DNA of 9,629 nucleotides from Thermoplasmata archaeon (GCA_021806355.1 JAJZXT010000075.1:1-9629), one strand, 5' to 3'; shown: positions 1-6,494, counted from the first letter of the stretch. Notes: generated by a model not told the origin, from the letters alone. Made by a program: numbers and translations.

Positions 1-2
1 AG

Positions 3-386
3 AATCATAATCTTGCAAGGAGCATAGCAGATGCAGGATGGTCTTCCTTCTTCACAATGCTGAAAACCAAGGCATTGTCAAGGGGAAAGAACATAATAGA
101 GATAGGAACGTTCGATCCCTCGTCAAGGATGTGTTCACACTGCGGATATATCTATGACCTGAAACTCAGTGAAAGAACATGGACATGTCCAAGGTGCAAT
201 ACAACACATGACAGGGAATGGAACGCATCAATAAACATAAAGAGATTCGGTCTGATAAAGACCGGAGTACCCACGGACAGTGGGGAATTGACGCCTGTGG
301 ACACAGTCACCTCTACTCTGTCCCTTCTTGAAAAGGAAGGAATAAAGCAAGTGAAGTGGTTGAAGCAGGAAGCCCACGTTATTTAA
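3..386 (+). CDS. tnpB: TnpB-type RNA-guided nuclease, C-terminal part (5' end outside window)
   Basis: The reading frame is open from the left edge, so only the last 127 residues of a protein that is usually about 370-430 aa are visible. They carry the C-terminal signature of IS200/IS605 TnpB: the NHNLARSIADAGWS helix, the FDPSSRMCSHCGY segment, and a four-cysteine zinc finger (C44, C47, C62, C65 of the visible part) inserted in the RuvC fold, followed by HDREWNASINI. TnpB is a guide-RNA-directed DNA endonuclease that helps its transposon persist. The third RuvC catalytic residue is normally an Asp two positions before the Asn of this last motif; here that position is Glu (E72 of the visible part). 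No tnpA transposase is visible, but it could lie to the left. The TAA stop is inside a terminal hairpin. The family call is firm; activity is not established. Confidence 0.93.
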   Translation, partial: NHNLARSIADAGWSSFFTMLKTKALSRGKNIIEIGTFDPSSRMCSHCGYIYDLKLSERTWTCPRCNTTHDREWNASINIKRFGLIKTGVPTDSGELTPVDTVTSTLSLLEKEGIKQVKWLKQEAHVI

Positions 387-405
387 CGTGGGAGGATGTC
401 ACCCA
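240..405 (+). ncRNA. Putative omega/sense-overlapping RNA scaffold of TnpB
   Basis: In TnpB elements the guide RNA is made from the 3' part of tnpB and runs through the right-end hairpin, with the guide copied from flanking DNA just past the element end. Haloarchaeal IS1341-type elements make similar sense-overlapping transcripts. The hairpin at 373-392 and the downstream GGATGTCAC fit such a scaffold, and the DNA just after about 405 would be the guide. The 5' limit given is arbitrary, since nothing in the sequence fixes the processing site. This is inferred from family knowledge plus the visible hairpin. Confidence 0.45.
373..392 (+). repeat. Terminal hairpin of the IS200/IS605-type right end
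   Basis: CCCACGTT, a 4-nt ATTT loop, and AACGTGGG form a perfect 8-bp stem. The loop's last T and the first two stem bases after it make the tnpB stop codon. It is followed by GGATGTCAC, the type of right-end sequence seen after tnpB in archaeal IS605/IS1341 elements. Such subterminal hairpins are recognised by TnpA in this family and also form the 3' end of the TnpB guide-RNA scaffold. The exact element boundary, probably between about 400 and 415, cannot be fixed without an empty-site comparison. Confidence 0.8.
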
Positions 406-453
406 TTACCCCCAGAGAAAGTATAATTCTCCCAATCTAAAAAGTCAAAGAAA

Positions 454-462
454 GTTATTTTA
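454..462 (+). promoter_or_regulatory. Possible TATA box for a leaderless transcript
   Basis: GTTATTTTA is centred about 26 nt before the GTG start at 484, the spacing expected for an archaeal TATA box driving transcription that begins at the start codon. Another AT-rich candidate, AGTATAATT near 420-428, would give a leader of about 35 nt. Neither has a strong BRE, so this is a weak assignment. Confidence 0.3.
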
Positions 463-483
463 GCAATAATTCAATGGAAGTCC

Positions 484-1473
484 GTGGCAGGTTCTGGAAA
501 AAAGAATGACGTTATCGGTTTCTATCAGGATGAAATCACAGACAGGGAGTTTTACCTAAAACTTGCTGCCAATACAAAAGAACAAAAGATCAGGGATAGC
601 CTTATCAGGTTATCAGAAATTGAAAATGAACATTCACAATTTTGGAGTGGGATTGCCAAGAGAAGGGGAATTTCGGTTTCCTCCACAAAGGCCAGGAAGG
701 GAAAAATAAAAATTTTGCTTTTCCTTAGCAGGATAATCGGCCGGAACCTTACCATAAATATACTGGAAAAGGGCGAGATTGAAAGCATATTCAAATACAA
801 GGGATATCTTGAAAAGAATGAGGCTAACGAGTCTGAAAGAAAAGAGATTTCCAATATAATTAATGAGGAGATCAGTCATGAAGAGATATTCCAGGGATTC
901 AGCCCTGAAAAGGAAGAACAGCTTGAGAATAGCAGAAGCATCATATACGGAATGAGTGATGGACTTGTTGAAATTTTAGCTTCCATAGCAGGTCTGTCAC
1001 AAATAATTGGAAGCAATATTCTTGTTGCATTGTCGGGACTCGTTGTTGCAGTGGGCGGAACGATAAGCATGAGTCTGGGTGCTTATCTTTCAAGAACCTC
1101 AGAAACAGAATACAGGATCTCAATGTTCAGGAAAGAACAGATGATAAAAGAAAGCCCAAAAAGGACAGAAGATATCAGGAAGGAGAGATCCAAATCCAGA
1201 AAAGCTGCGTCGACGGTGGGTGTGTCTTATATTCTTGGAGCAATAATCCCGATCGCTCCGTTTTTTTTCTTCACAAATATGGTGGCGCTCATAATTGCAG
1301 TCATACTGGTTGCAATTGCCCAAGCTATATCAAATTCTATTATAGCCCTATCGCTAAATACTAAGATTTCAAGGGCAGCTTCCAGGGCAGCTTTACTATC
1401 GCTAGTGGCGGCTTTTGCCACATACATTGTTGGATTTGCCTTCCACCAATATTTGAATATATATATACTTTAA
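484..1473 (+). CDS. Ferritin-like domain fused to CCC1/VIT1-type iron/manganese transporter
   Basis: This is a 329-residue membrane protein with two parts. Residues 10-140 form a rubrerythrin/ferritin-like helical bundle with the expected carboxylate and histidine ligands: E22, E47-x-x-H50, E98 and E129-x-x-H132. Residues 150-329 form a CCC1/VIT1 domain with the YGMSDGLVEIL first helix (D159), the GGTISMSLGAYLS second helix (M196), a charged cytoplasmic loop at about 203-240, and three further hydrophobic helices. By analogy with the erythrin-VIT (MbfA) group it probably binds Fe(II) or Mn(II) in the soluble domain and exports it. The loop that carries the metal-binding domain in VIT1 is only about 38 residues here. 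The GTG start is the first usable start after the upstream in-frame TAA at 424. It follows the transposon end by about 80 nt and has no obvious partner gene. Domain calls are strong; substrate and direction are inferred. Confidence 0.88.
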   Translation: MAGSGKKNDVIGFYQDEITDREFYLKLAANTKEQKIRDSLIRLSEIENEHSQFWSGIAKRRGISVSSTKARKGKIKILLFLSRIIGRNLTINILEKGEIESIFKYKGYLEKNEANESERKEISNIINEEISHEEIFQGFSPEKEEQLENSRSIIYGMSDGLVEILASIAGLSQIIGSNILVALSGLVVAVGGTISMSLGAYLSRTSETEYRISMFRKEQMIKESPKRTEDIRKERSKSRKAASTVGVSYILGAIIPIAPFFFFTNMVALIIAVILVAIAQAISNSIIALSLNTKISRAASRAALLSLVAAFATYIVGFAFHQYLNIYIL

Positions 1474-1487
1474 AATTAAAAGAAAGG

Positions 1488-1495
1488 TTTTATTA
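1488..1495 (+). promoter_or_regulatory. Probable TATA box of the ABC operon
   Basis: TTTTATTA is centred about 25 nt before the TTG start at 1517, preceded by the purine-rich AAAGG. There is no Shine-Dalgarno-like sequence before that start. Together these suggest a leaderless transcript starting at or next to the TTG. Inferred from spacing only. Confidence 0.4.
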
Positions 1496-1516
1496 TCAAT
1501 TTGTATCTTTTATAAA

Positions 1517-2290
1517 TTGTCTCTTTCAATAATTTCAAGAAATCTTATAAAGAAATATGGGAACTCGAAGGCTTTAGATGACATTAATTTAGAAATTAAA
1601 GGGGGCCAGGTTTTTGGCATCCTGGGCCCAAATGGCTCAGGAAAGACAACTTTCCTGAAGATTATAGCCGGGGTTCTGGAAGCTACTTCCGGAGAAGTGC
1701 TTGTAAACGATCTTGACACTAATAAGGATAGGGAGCTGGTCAAAGAAATCGTTGGTTATGTTCCTGAAACCCCCACACTTTATGAATCATTGACTCCAAG
1801 GGAATTTCTTAATTTTGTTGCATCTGTCAGGGGGATCAATGAGGCAAAATTCAAGGAGAGGGCGGAGAAATTCTGCAGTGCGTTTAGCCTGACCGATAAT
1901 CTTGATGAACCTATTGGCTCTCTTTCATTTGGAACAAAACAAAAGGTTGCAGTAATAGGTGCTATGCTCCACGATCCTGAAATCCTGGTTCTGGATGAAG
2001 CCATGAATGGCCTTGATCCAAAAAGTTCGAAGATATTGAAAACCCTTCTTAGGGACTTTTCATCCCGCGGGAAATGCGTTATTTTTTCAACTCATATCAT
2101 GGAAGTTGCCGAAGATCTTTGTGACAGGCTAGCCATTCTCTATAAAGGAAAAATTATCACGGAAGGCACTCTTGAAGAGCTTAAGCGCGCATCGAATGAT
2201 ACTAACCTCGAAGATATTTTCCTCGGCGTTACGGGACAGGACCAGATTGGAAATATCGTGGAAACACTTAAAGAGGCCATGAAATCTTGA
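1517..2290 (+). CDS. ABC transporter ATP-binding protein
   Basis: This 257-residue ATPase powers an ABC exporter. All nucleotide-binding motifs are present: Walker A GPNGSGKTT (37-45), a Q-loop region GYVPETP (80-86) with Glu where Gln is more usual, a variant signature LSFGTKQK (136-143) in place of LSGGQ, Walker B ILVLDEA (156-162), D-loop NGLDP and the switch histidine H193 in STHIME. The C-terminal layout resembles the ABC-2 type (CcmA/NatA-like) subfamily, in which Glu in the Q-loop and non-canonical signatures are common. The start is TTG, chosen because it precedes the conserved first strand (SLSIISRNLIKKYG) and sits at leaderless spacing from a TATA-like box. The stop TGA overlaps the TTG start of the next gene, so the two are almost certainly co-transcribed and translationally coupled. 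The substrate cannot be read from the sequence. Confidence 0.93.
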   Translation: MSLSIISRNLIKKYGNSKALDDINLEIKGGQVFGILGPNGSGKTTFLKIIAGVLEATSGEVLVNDLDTNKDRELVKEIVGYVPETPTLYESLTPREFLNFVASVRGINEAKFKERAEKFCSAFSLTDNLDEPIGSLSFGTKQKVAVIGAMLHDPEILVLDEAMNGLDPKSSKILKTLLRDFSSRGKCVIFSTHIMEVAEDLCDRLAILYKGKIITEGTLEELKRASNDTNLEDIFLGVTGQDQIGNIVETLKEAMKS

Positions 2291-3894
2291 AAAAGCTTGA
2301 TTTTTTCCTGAGCAGAAGGTTGATGATTGAGCAGAGATACCAGGCGCTCAAGTCCAACCAAACATTTCTCAGAAATGTGCAAAAATCAAAAAATTCAGGA
2401 AAATATGTTGAGAAGTTCGTCCTAAGATCATATTACGGCATATGCTTCTTCTTTACCATTTTTTCATTGCTTATTTCCGCTGAATACCTGATTAATGGAA
2501 CCTCTGGATTCAGGCCATTTACTGATAGCCAGATTGGGTTTGTAATATTTCTGTACGCGCTTGTAGTAAGTGCTTCGAGCAGCTTTTTCTTCCTCAGTTC
2601 ACTTAATTCTGAGAGGCTGATAGAACCTCTTGCCATACTGCCGGTAAAGATCAGCCCTTATATGATATCACTCTCGTGGTTTATGTTCACAGGTTCCGCA
2701 ACATTCTTCATAATATTTCCCCCTATAGTTATCTCAGTTTTATTTTTCCACACGTATTTGAGCATATTCTTTGGAATCATTTGGGGAGGCATTCTCATCT
2801 TTACTGGATTTTCGCTATCATCACTTATTTTCATATTTTTGAACGCTAAGAGAAAAACTGCTGTCAGGAAAATGCGCAATGGACTTTCCAATGCGCTGAA
2901 ACTACTGGCATTCGTCGCCGTTTTTTCAGTTTTTGATCTTAGCCTGTACTTCCCTCAGTTCGTTGATTATGTTTCACCAAATTTATATGGAACTGTCAGG
3001 TATTTTGTTCCCATTCTTGGCCTCAGGTATATAGTGTTTGAAAGCAATCCCACTTTCTATTCCATATTGTTCTCTTCAATATCCACCTGCATTTATGCAG
3101 TAATTGCCCTCCTTTTGTTCATGTTTTCATCCTCGTCCATTACAAAATTGATGATGTCTAATGTCAATAGCACAAAGAACACATTTTCTGGCGCAAAGAA
3201 AGGTTTCAGGGTCAAATCCAAAGGCACTGCCCTTGTTGAAAAGGATATAAGAATAGTAACCAGAAAGATGCAGAATCTTACCCTGATGCTCCTGCCCCTG
3301 TTTTTTACACTTCCTACTGTTTTCAGTATTTATGCTACTGGAACCGTTGGTACCCTGAATCCTTCCAGTGCATACCTCGGCCTTCTTTCACTCCTGATAA
3401 TTTCGGCCTCATTCTATTCAATGCAACTGATTATTTCTGAGGGTGACGGCCTTGAGAATCTCAGAATTTTGCCATTAACCGATTGGGACATAATTAAGTC
3501 AAAATTGAAAACAGGGCTCATTATTTTCAGTATTTTTTCTATTCCAATCATAATCATACTGGTGGGAATAATAAGGGCCCCTGATGATTTTCTTATAGAG
3601 ATTGACCTGGCAATAGGCTATATTTTTGCAAGCATTATATCGCTTAGTTGGCTGTTGAGAAAGATTCCTAAAGATGCAATGACTGTTAACTTTTATTCCT
3701 TCAACGGAAGCCTTGGAATAATTTTCCTCTTTGGAGTGACCGCAATTTCTGCAGGTATTTTTCCGATCCTGGCCATTCTCATTTATACGTTTCTATCATA
3801 TTCCATCTTTAGAGATCCATATGTATTTCTTATGTTAATCTTCATTTTCAATGTGACAGCATTGTATCTAATTTCAATGAAATATGAAAAATGA
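2287..3894 (+). CDS. ABC transporter permease, large tandem-half type
   Basis: This 535-residue integral membrane protein starts with a TTG that overlaps the stop codon of the ATPase gene (TTGA), so it is its membrane partner. By eye it has about 12 hydrophobic segments (near 50-66, 84-104, 127-153, 157-185, 204-222, 258-281, 332-350, 361-384, 408-428, 441-457, 474-506 and 512-530). Two stretches look alike: SERLIEPLAILPVKISPYMIS (108-128) and GDGLENLRILPLTDWDIIKS (386-405). Each lies after a hydrophobic pair and resembles the cytosolic coupling segment of ABC-2 permeases. ALVEKDIRIVTRK (315-327) also resembles the KDxRxxxR segment that opens ABC-2 type halves. This suggests two fused half-permeases. 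Function and substrate are unknown. T-rich DNA just after the stop (3896-3918) may end transcription. Confidence 0.8.
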   Translation: MKKLDFFLSRRLMIEQRYQALKSNQTFLRNVQKSKNSGKYVEKFVLRSYYGICFFFTIFSLLISAEYLINGTSGFRPFTDSQIGFVIFLYALVVSASSSFFFLSSLNSERLIEPLAILPVKISPYMISLSWFMFTGSATFFIIFPPIVISVLFFHTYLSIFFGIIWGGILIFTGFSLSSLIFIFLNAKRKTAVRKMRNGLSNALKLLAFVAVFSVFDLSLYFPQFVDYVSPNLYGTVRYFVPILGLRYIVFESNPTFYSILFSSISTCIYAVIALLLFMFSSSSITKLMMSNVNSTKNTFSGAKKGFRVKSKGTALVEKDIRIVTRKMQNLTLMLLPLFFTLPTVFSIYATGTVGTLNPSSAYLGLLSLLIISASFYSMQLIISEGDGLENLRILPLTDWDIIKSKLKTGLIIFSIFSIPIIIILVGIIRAPDDFLIEIDLAIGYIFASIISLSWLLRKIPKDAMTVNFYSFNGSLGIIFLFGVTAISAGIFPILAILIYTFLSYSIFRDPYVFLMLIFIFNVTALYLISMKYEK

Positions 3895-3976
3895 TGTTTT
3901 GGGTTCATTTTATGTTTTCACGGGCATAGAGCTGGCGAAGATAACTTCCTGAATCCTTAAAGTTCAACTCGAAAAT

Positions 3977-3984
3977 GTTATTAA
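3977..3984 (+). promoter_or_regulatory. Possible TATA box of the ribosomal operon
   Basis: GTTATTAA, preceded by CGAAAA, would place the transcript start near 4006, leaving a short leader that just contains the GTGAT Shine-Dalgarno-like element at 4010-4014. The rest of the gap at 3895-4019 has T-rich DNA at its left end and nothing else recognisable. Confidence 0.35.
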
Positions 3985-4009
3985 CACTCCACATATCCCC
4001 TCTAGCTAC

Positions 4010-4014
4010 GTGAT
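4010..4014 (+). promoter_or_regulatory. Shine-Dalgarno-like GTGAT before eS19
   Basis: GTGAT matches part of the archaeal GGAGGTGAT consensus complementary to the 16S rRNA 3' end and lies 5 nt before the ATG at 4020. It favours that ATG over the out-of-frame ATG at 4013. Confidence 0.45.
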
Positions 4015-4019
4015 GATTA

Positions 4020-4472
4020 ATGGTAGATGTTAAGAAAATACCTCCGAATGCCCTTGTTGAGGGATTAACCGATGAATTCAAAGGAATGCCGGATGTTAAG
4101 GTGCCGGAGTGGGTAGAGTTCCTGAAAGCAGGAGTACACAGGGAGAAACCATGGGAACAAACCGACTGGTACTATAGAAGGCTTGCTTCAACCCTGAGAA
4201 AGGTTTCTATCATGGGACCTGTAGGTACTGAGAAACTCGGTCAGGAATATGGAGGAAGTGTTGACAGGGGCTCAAAGAGATACCACCCCGCATCAGGAAG
4301 CAGATTCATAGTAAGGCACATGTTGAATACTCTTGAAACAATGGGATATGTTAAAAAAGATTCCAGAGGGAGAACTCTTTCCCCCAAAGGAATGTCTTTG
4401 ATAGAGAAAACTTCAACTAAAGTAATGAAGCAGATAGTGGAAAAAAATCCAGATCTCAAGAAGTATCTTTAG
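4020..4472 (+). CDS. rps19e: Ribosomal protein eS19
   Basis: This 150-residue protein is a full-length archaeal eS19, a component of the small ribosomal subunit head. The family landmarks are visible in order: VPEWVEFLKAGVHREKPWEQTDWYYRRLASTLRKV (about 28-63), the SIMGPVGTEKLGQEYGG loop (64-80), the basic RGSKRYHPASGSRFIVRHMLNTLE segment (83-106) and the C-terminal GYVKKDSRGRTLSPKGMSLIEK hairpin and helix. It opens a tightly spaced translation gene cluster. The next gene begins 9 nt after its stop, so it is the first gene of an operon. Confidence 0.97.
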   Translation: MVDVKKIPPNALVEGLTDEFKGMPDVKVPEWVEFLKAGVHREKPWEQTDWYYRRLASTLRKVSIMGPVGTEKLGQEYGGSVDRGSKRYHPASGSRFIVRHMLNTLETMGYVKKDSRGRTLSPKGMSLIEKTSTKVMKQIVEKNPDLKKYL

Positions 4473-4477
4473 AGGTG
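4472..4477 (+). promoter_or_regulatory. Shine-Dalgarno GAGGTG before the PDCD5-like gene
   Basis: GAGGTG is a six-base match to the archaeal anti-Shine-Dalgarno complement, ends 4 nt before the ATG at 4482 and overlaps the last base of the eS19 stop codon. It supports the chosen start and shows that internal operon genes here use leadered initiation. Confidence 0.6.
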
Positions 4478-4481
4478 TCCC

Positions 4482-4829
4482 ATGGAAGGGGATGACGAAC
4501 TAGAGGAACTAAGACGCAGAAAGATGGAAGAAATCCAGCGCTCCAATGCCGAAAGGCAGATGAGCGAGGAACAGCAAAAAGCACAGGATGCAGAAAGAGC
4601 AAGGAGACAGCAGATACTGAGGCAGATACTAGACCCGGAAGCCAGAGAAAGGCTCGCAAATGTGAGGCTGGTTAAACCTGAACTTGCTGAAAATGTTGAA
4701 AATCAACTTATCCAGCTGCAAAGCATGGGAAGGATAAATAGAGTGATAACCGATCCAGAAATAAGAGAAATACTTTCAAAAATGACAGAGACCCGAAGAG
4801 AGACAAAAATAGAGAGGAGAAACAAATGA
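4482..4829 (+). CDS. PDCD5/TFAR19-family DNA-binding protein
   Basis: This 115-residue, highly charged protein belongs to the PDCD5 family, which is encoded beside eS19 in many archaea. It has a Glu/Arg-rich N-terminal helix (1-45), the conserved core RRQQILRQILDPEARERLANVRLVKPELAENVENQLIQLQSMGRI (41-85), an ITDPEIREILSKM segment (89-101) and a basic unstructured tail (ETRRETKIERRNK). Archaeal members are small triple-helix proteins that bind DNA in vitro; their cellular role is poorly defined. Its TGA overlaps the ATG of the eL39 gene by two bases, so the two are translationally coupled. Confidence 0.94.
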   Translation: MEGDDELEELRRRKMEEIQRSNAERQMSEEQQKAQDAERARRQQILRQILDPEARERLANVRLVKPELAENVENQLIQLQSMGRINRVITDPEIREILSKMTETRRETKIERRNK

Positions 4830-4981
4830 GCAGAAATAAAGAGTTCGGAAGGAAGATAAGATTAATGAAGAGAGTTAATTCCAATCGCAGAGTTCCAGGT
4901 TGGGTTATGATGAGGACAGGAAGGAAATTTACCCAAAACTCCAAAAGAAGAAACTGGAGAAAGGGGACACTTAAACTTTAG
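4826..4981 (+). CDS. rpl39e: Ribosomal protein eL39
   Basis: This 51-codon gene begins with MSRNKEFGRKIRL and ends RRNWRKGTLKL. It is the normal length for eL39, the smallest large-subunit protein, which lines the peptide exit tunnel. Landmarks are the strongly basic composition, the central RRVPGWVMMRTGRK and the near C-terminal RRNWRK. The ATG overlaps the preceding stop (ATGA), and a GGAG at 4816-4819 lies 6 nt before it. Ten bases separate its TAG from the next gene. Its position between the PDCD5-like and eL31 genes is the usual euryarchaeal arrangement. Confidence 0.96.
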   Translation: MSRNKEFGRKIRLMKRVNSNRRVPGWVMMRTGRKFTQNSKRRNWRKGTLKL

Positions 4982-4991
4982 GTAGATTAAA

Positions 4992-5261
4992 ATGGTAGAA
5001 AATCAATATTCAACTGAACTAATTCTAAACATACCCTTGAGGGATGCAAAGAAGGCCTCTAAGTCAAGGAGAGCCGATGTCGCAATTGAAGTAATCAAGG
5101 ATTTTGTTGCGAGATTTACAAAATCGGAAAAGGAAAATATCTGGATTGATAACAAAGTAAATGAAGCTATATGGAAAAAAGGAAAATTCAAGATTCCATC
5201 CCATATAACCGTGAAAATAATAAAGCTGCAAGAAGGAACGACTGAAGTTATCCTCCCATAA
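4992..5261 (+). CDS. rpl31e: Ribosomal protein eL31
   Basis: This 89-residue protein is archaeal eL31, a large-subunit protein placed near the exit tunnel. Recognisable parts are the LILNIPLRDAKKASKSRRADVAIEVIKDFVARF segment (about 10-42), the IWIDNKVNEAIWKKGKFKIPSHITVKI segment (50-76) and a C-terminal strand ending TEVILP. AGGT at 4980-4983 lies 8 nt before the ATG and may serve as ribosome binding site. The stop is one base from the ATG of the aIF6 gene, so the two are co-transcribed and probably coupled. Confidence 0.96.
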   Translation: MVENQYSTELILNIPLRDAKKASKSRRADVAIEVIKDFVARFTKSEKENIWIDNKVNEAIWKKGKFKIPSHITVKIIKLQEGTTEVILP

Positions 5262-5262
5262 A

Positions 5263-5919
5263 ATGATAAGAAAAATATCCATTTTAACAAACAATTTTAT
5301 AGGGATAAACGCAAGAGCCTGGGAAGAAATAGCTTTTATTCCCGCAAACTCTGAACCGCAACTGGAGTCAGACTTTCAGGAAGTATTGGGTGTCAAGCCA
5401 ACAAGATGTTATCTGGACAACACCGGACTCATAGGAGTTCTCCTCACCATGAATAAGAATGGAATAATAGTTAATGGAAATGTTTCTCCAGAATATATAA
5501 AAGGCTTGATACCAGATTCTGACATCAACGTTGCAAGTGTAAATGACAGCATAAATGCTGTAGGCAATGATATAGTAACCAACGACCATGGGGCAATAAT
5601 CCACGAAGATTTTTCAAAAAAGAGTGAGAAACTTATATCAGATGCTCTTGGCGTGGAGGTTGTTAGGAAAACCATAGGAGGAATAAAAACCGTCGGATCT
5701 GCCAGTGTGGTTACAAACAAGGGCATGTTAGTAAACCCTGAAACTACGGACGAAGAAATAGATTATTTAACAAAATTCTTTAAGGTTCCCGTAAAGATAG
5801 GCACCGCAAATTATGGCAGCATGTTCGTCGGATCATGCATAATTGCAAACTCAAAAGGGGCTCTTGTGGGTTCAAGTACAACTCCAATAGAAATCGGAAG
5901 AATTGACGATGTTCTTTGA
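5263..5919 (+). CDS. eif6: Translation initiation factor aIF6
   Basis: This 218-residue protein is aIF6, which binds the large ribosomal subunit near uL14 and blocks joining of the small subunit. The family is a five-fold pseudosymmetric ring of about 45-residue alpha/beta units, and repeated ends are visible: NTGLIGVLLTMNKNGIIV, NDIVTNDHGAIIHEDF, VGSASVVTNKGMLVNPET and FVGSCIIANSKGALVGSSTTPIEIGRI. The length is typical. It starts one base after the eL31 stop with no separate Shine-Dalgarno sequence and is the last gene of the operon. In several other euryarchaea the cluster continues with eL20/L18a, prefoldin alpha and ftsY; here a convergent pyrE lies 42 bases downstream instead. Confidence 0.96.
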   Translation: MIRKISILTNNFIGINARAWEEIAFIPANSEPQLESDFQEVLGVKPTRCYLDNTGLIGVLLTMNKNGIIVNGNVSPEYIKGLIPDSDINVASVNDSINAVGNDIVTNDHGAIIHEDFSKKSEKLISDALGVEVVRKTIGGIKTVGSASVVTNKGMLVNPETTDEEIDYLTKFFKVPVKIGTANYGSMFVGSCIIANSKGALVGSSTTPIEIGRIDDVL

Positions 5920-5961
5920 TGCAATTGGAGACCGTGTGCCAGCCTCTTTCTTAATGAACGA

Positions 5962-6465
5962 TTAATTCCTGATAACCTCTGATTTTTTTACGAGGCTTTC
6001 CAGCCTGATCCCGTTTTCCCTTAGAAGTTCCTTTCCGCCTTCTTCTCTGTCCACAACCGTAATAACCTTTTCAACCTGAAGGCCATTTGATCTTAGTAAT
6101 TCTGCGGCCTTCAAAACAGAACCTCCCGTAGTGACAACATCTTCTATGATATCAACTCGGGTTATTTTCTCTGGATTGCCGATAAGAAGCTTCTTCATGC
6201 CGTGGGTACTCTGCTTTCTTATTATAAAGTACGGAATGTGCATCTTGAATGCAGTAGCGACTACTATAGGAACAGCGCCCAGTTCAACTCCAGCCACTGA
6301 TTTAGCCTCCACTCTGCCTACTATCCCGTCTATTATTGTTCTTAAAACATCAGGATCAGTGCAAGCATCCTTTATGTCCACATAATAATTTGATTTTCTT
6401 CCTGAAGTGAGCGTGAAGTCACCAACTTTTATAGCGCCTTTTTCCACCAGAATGTCCTTTAGCAT
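5962..6465 (-). CDS. pyrE: Orotate phosphoribosyltransferase
   Basis: PyrE joins orotate and PRPP to give OMP, the fifth step of UMP synthesis. This 167-residue protein has the N-terminal FTLTSGRKSNYYVDIK segment (17-32), GVELGAVPIV (59-68), a flexible catalytic loop RKQSTHG (83-89) and the PRPP-binding motif VDIIEDVVTTGGS (104-116). The loop is one residue shorter than the usual RKxxKxHG: the arginine, first lysine and histidine are present, but the lysine equivalent to Lys103 of the Salmonella enzyme is missing. The gene is convergent with the aIF6 gene and divergent from ftsZ. The ATG lies about 25 nt after a TATA-like box, so the transcript is probably leaderless. pyrF, for the next step, is nearby beyond ftsZ. 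Identity is firm; the effect of the altered loop is unknown. Confidence 0.92.
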   Translation of the reverse strand: MLKDILVEKGAIKVGDFTLTSGRKSNYYVDIKDACTDPDVLRTIIDGIVGRVEAKSVAGVELGAVPIVVATAFKMHIPYFIIRKQSTHGMKKLLIGNPEKITRVDIIEDVVTTGGSVLKAAELLRSNGLQVEKVITVVDREEGGKELLRENGIRLESLVKKSEVIRN

Positions 6466-6484
6466 ATAATTGCTTGAATATACC

Positions 6485-6494
6485 TTAATATTTA
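6485..6494 (-). promoter_or_regulatory. TATA box of pyrE
   Basis: On the minus strand this reads TTAAATATTA, centred about 25 nt before the pyrE ATG. No Shine-Dalgarno sequence intervenes, which fits a leaderless pyrE mRNA. Confidence 0.6.

Noticed and set aside
5409..5726. 105-codon minus-strand frame
   Set aside because: Antisense shadow within the aIF6 gene, with no supporting features.
5920..5961. Terminator hairpin between the convergent aIF6 and pyrE genes
   Set aside because: No stem-loop and only a weak pyrimidine run (CTCTTTCTT), not convincing in either direction.
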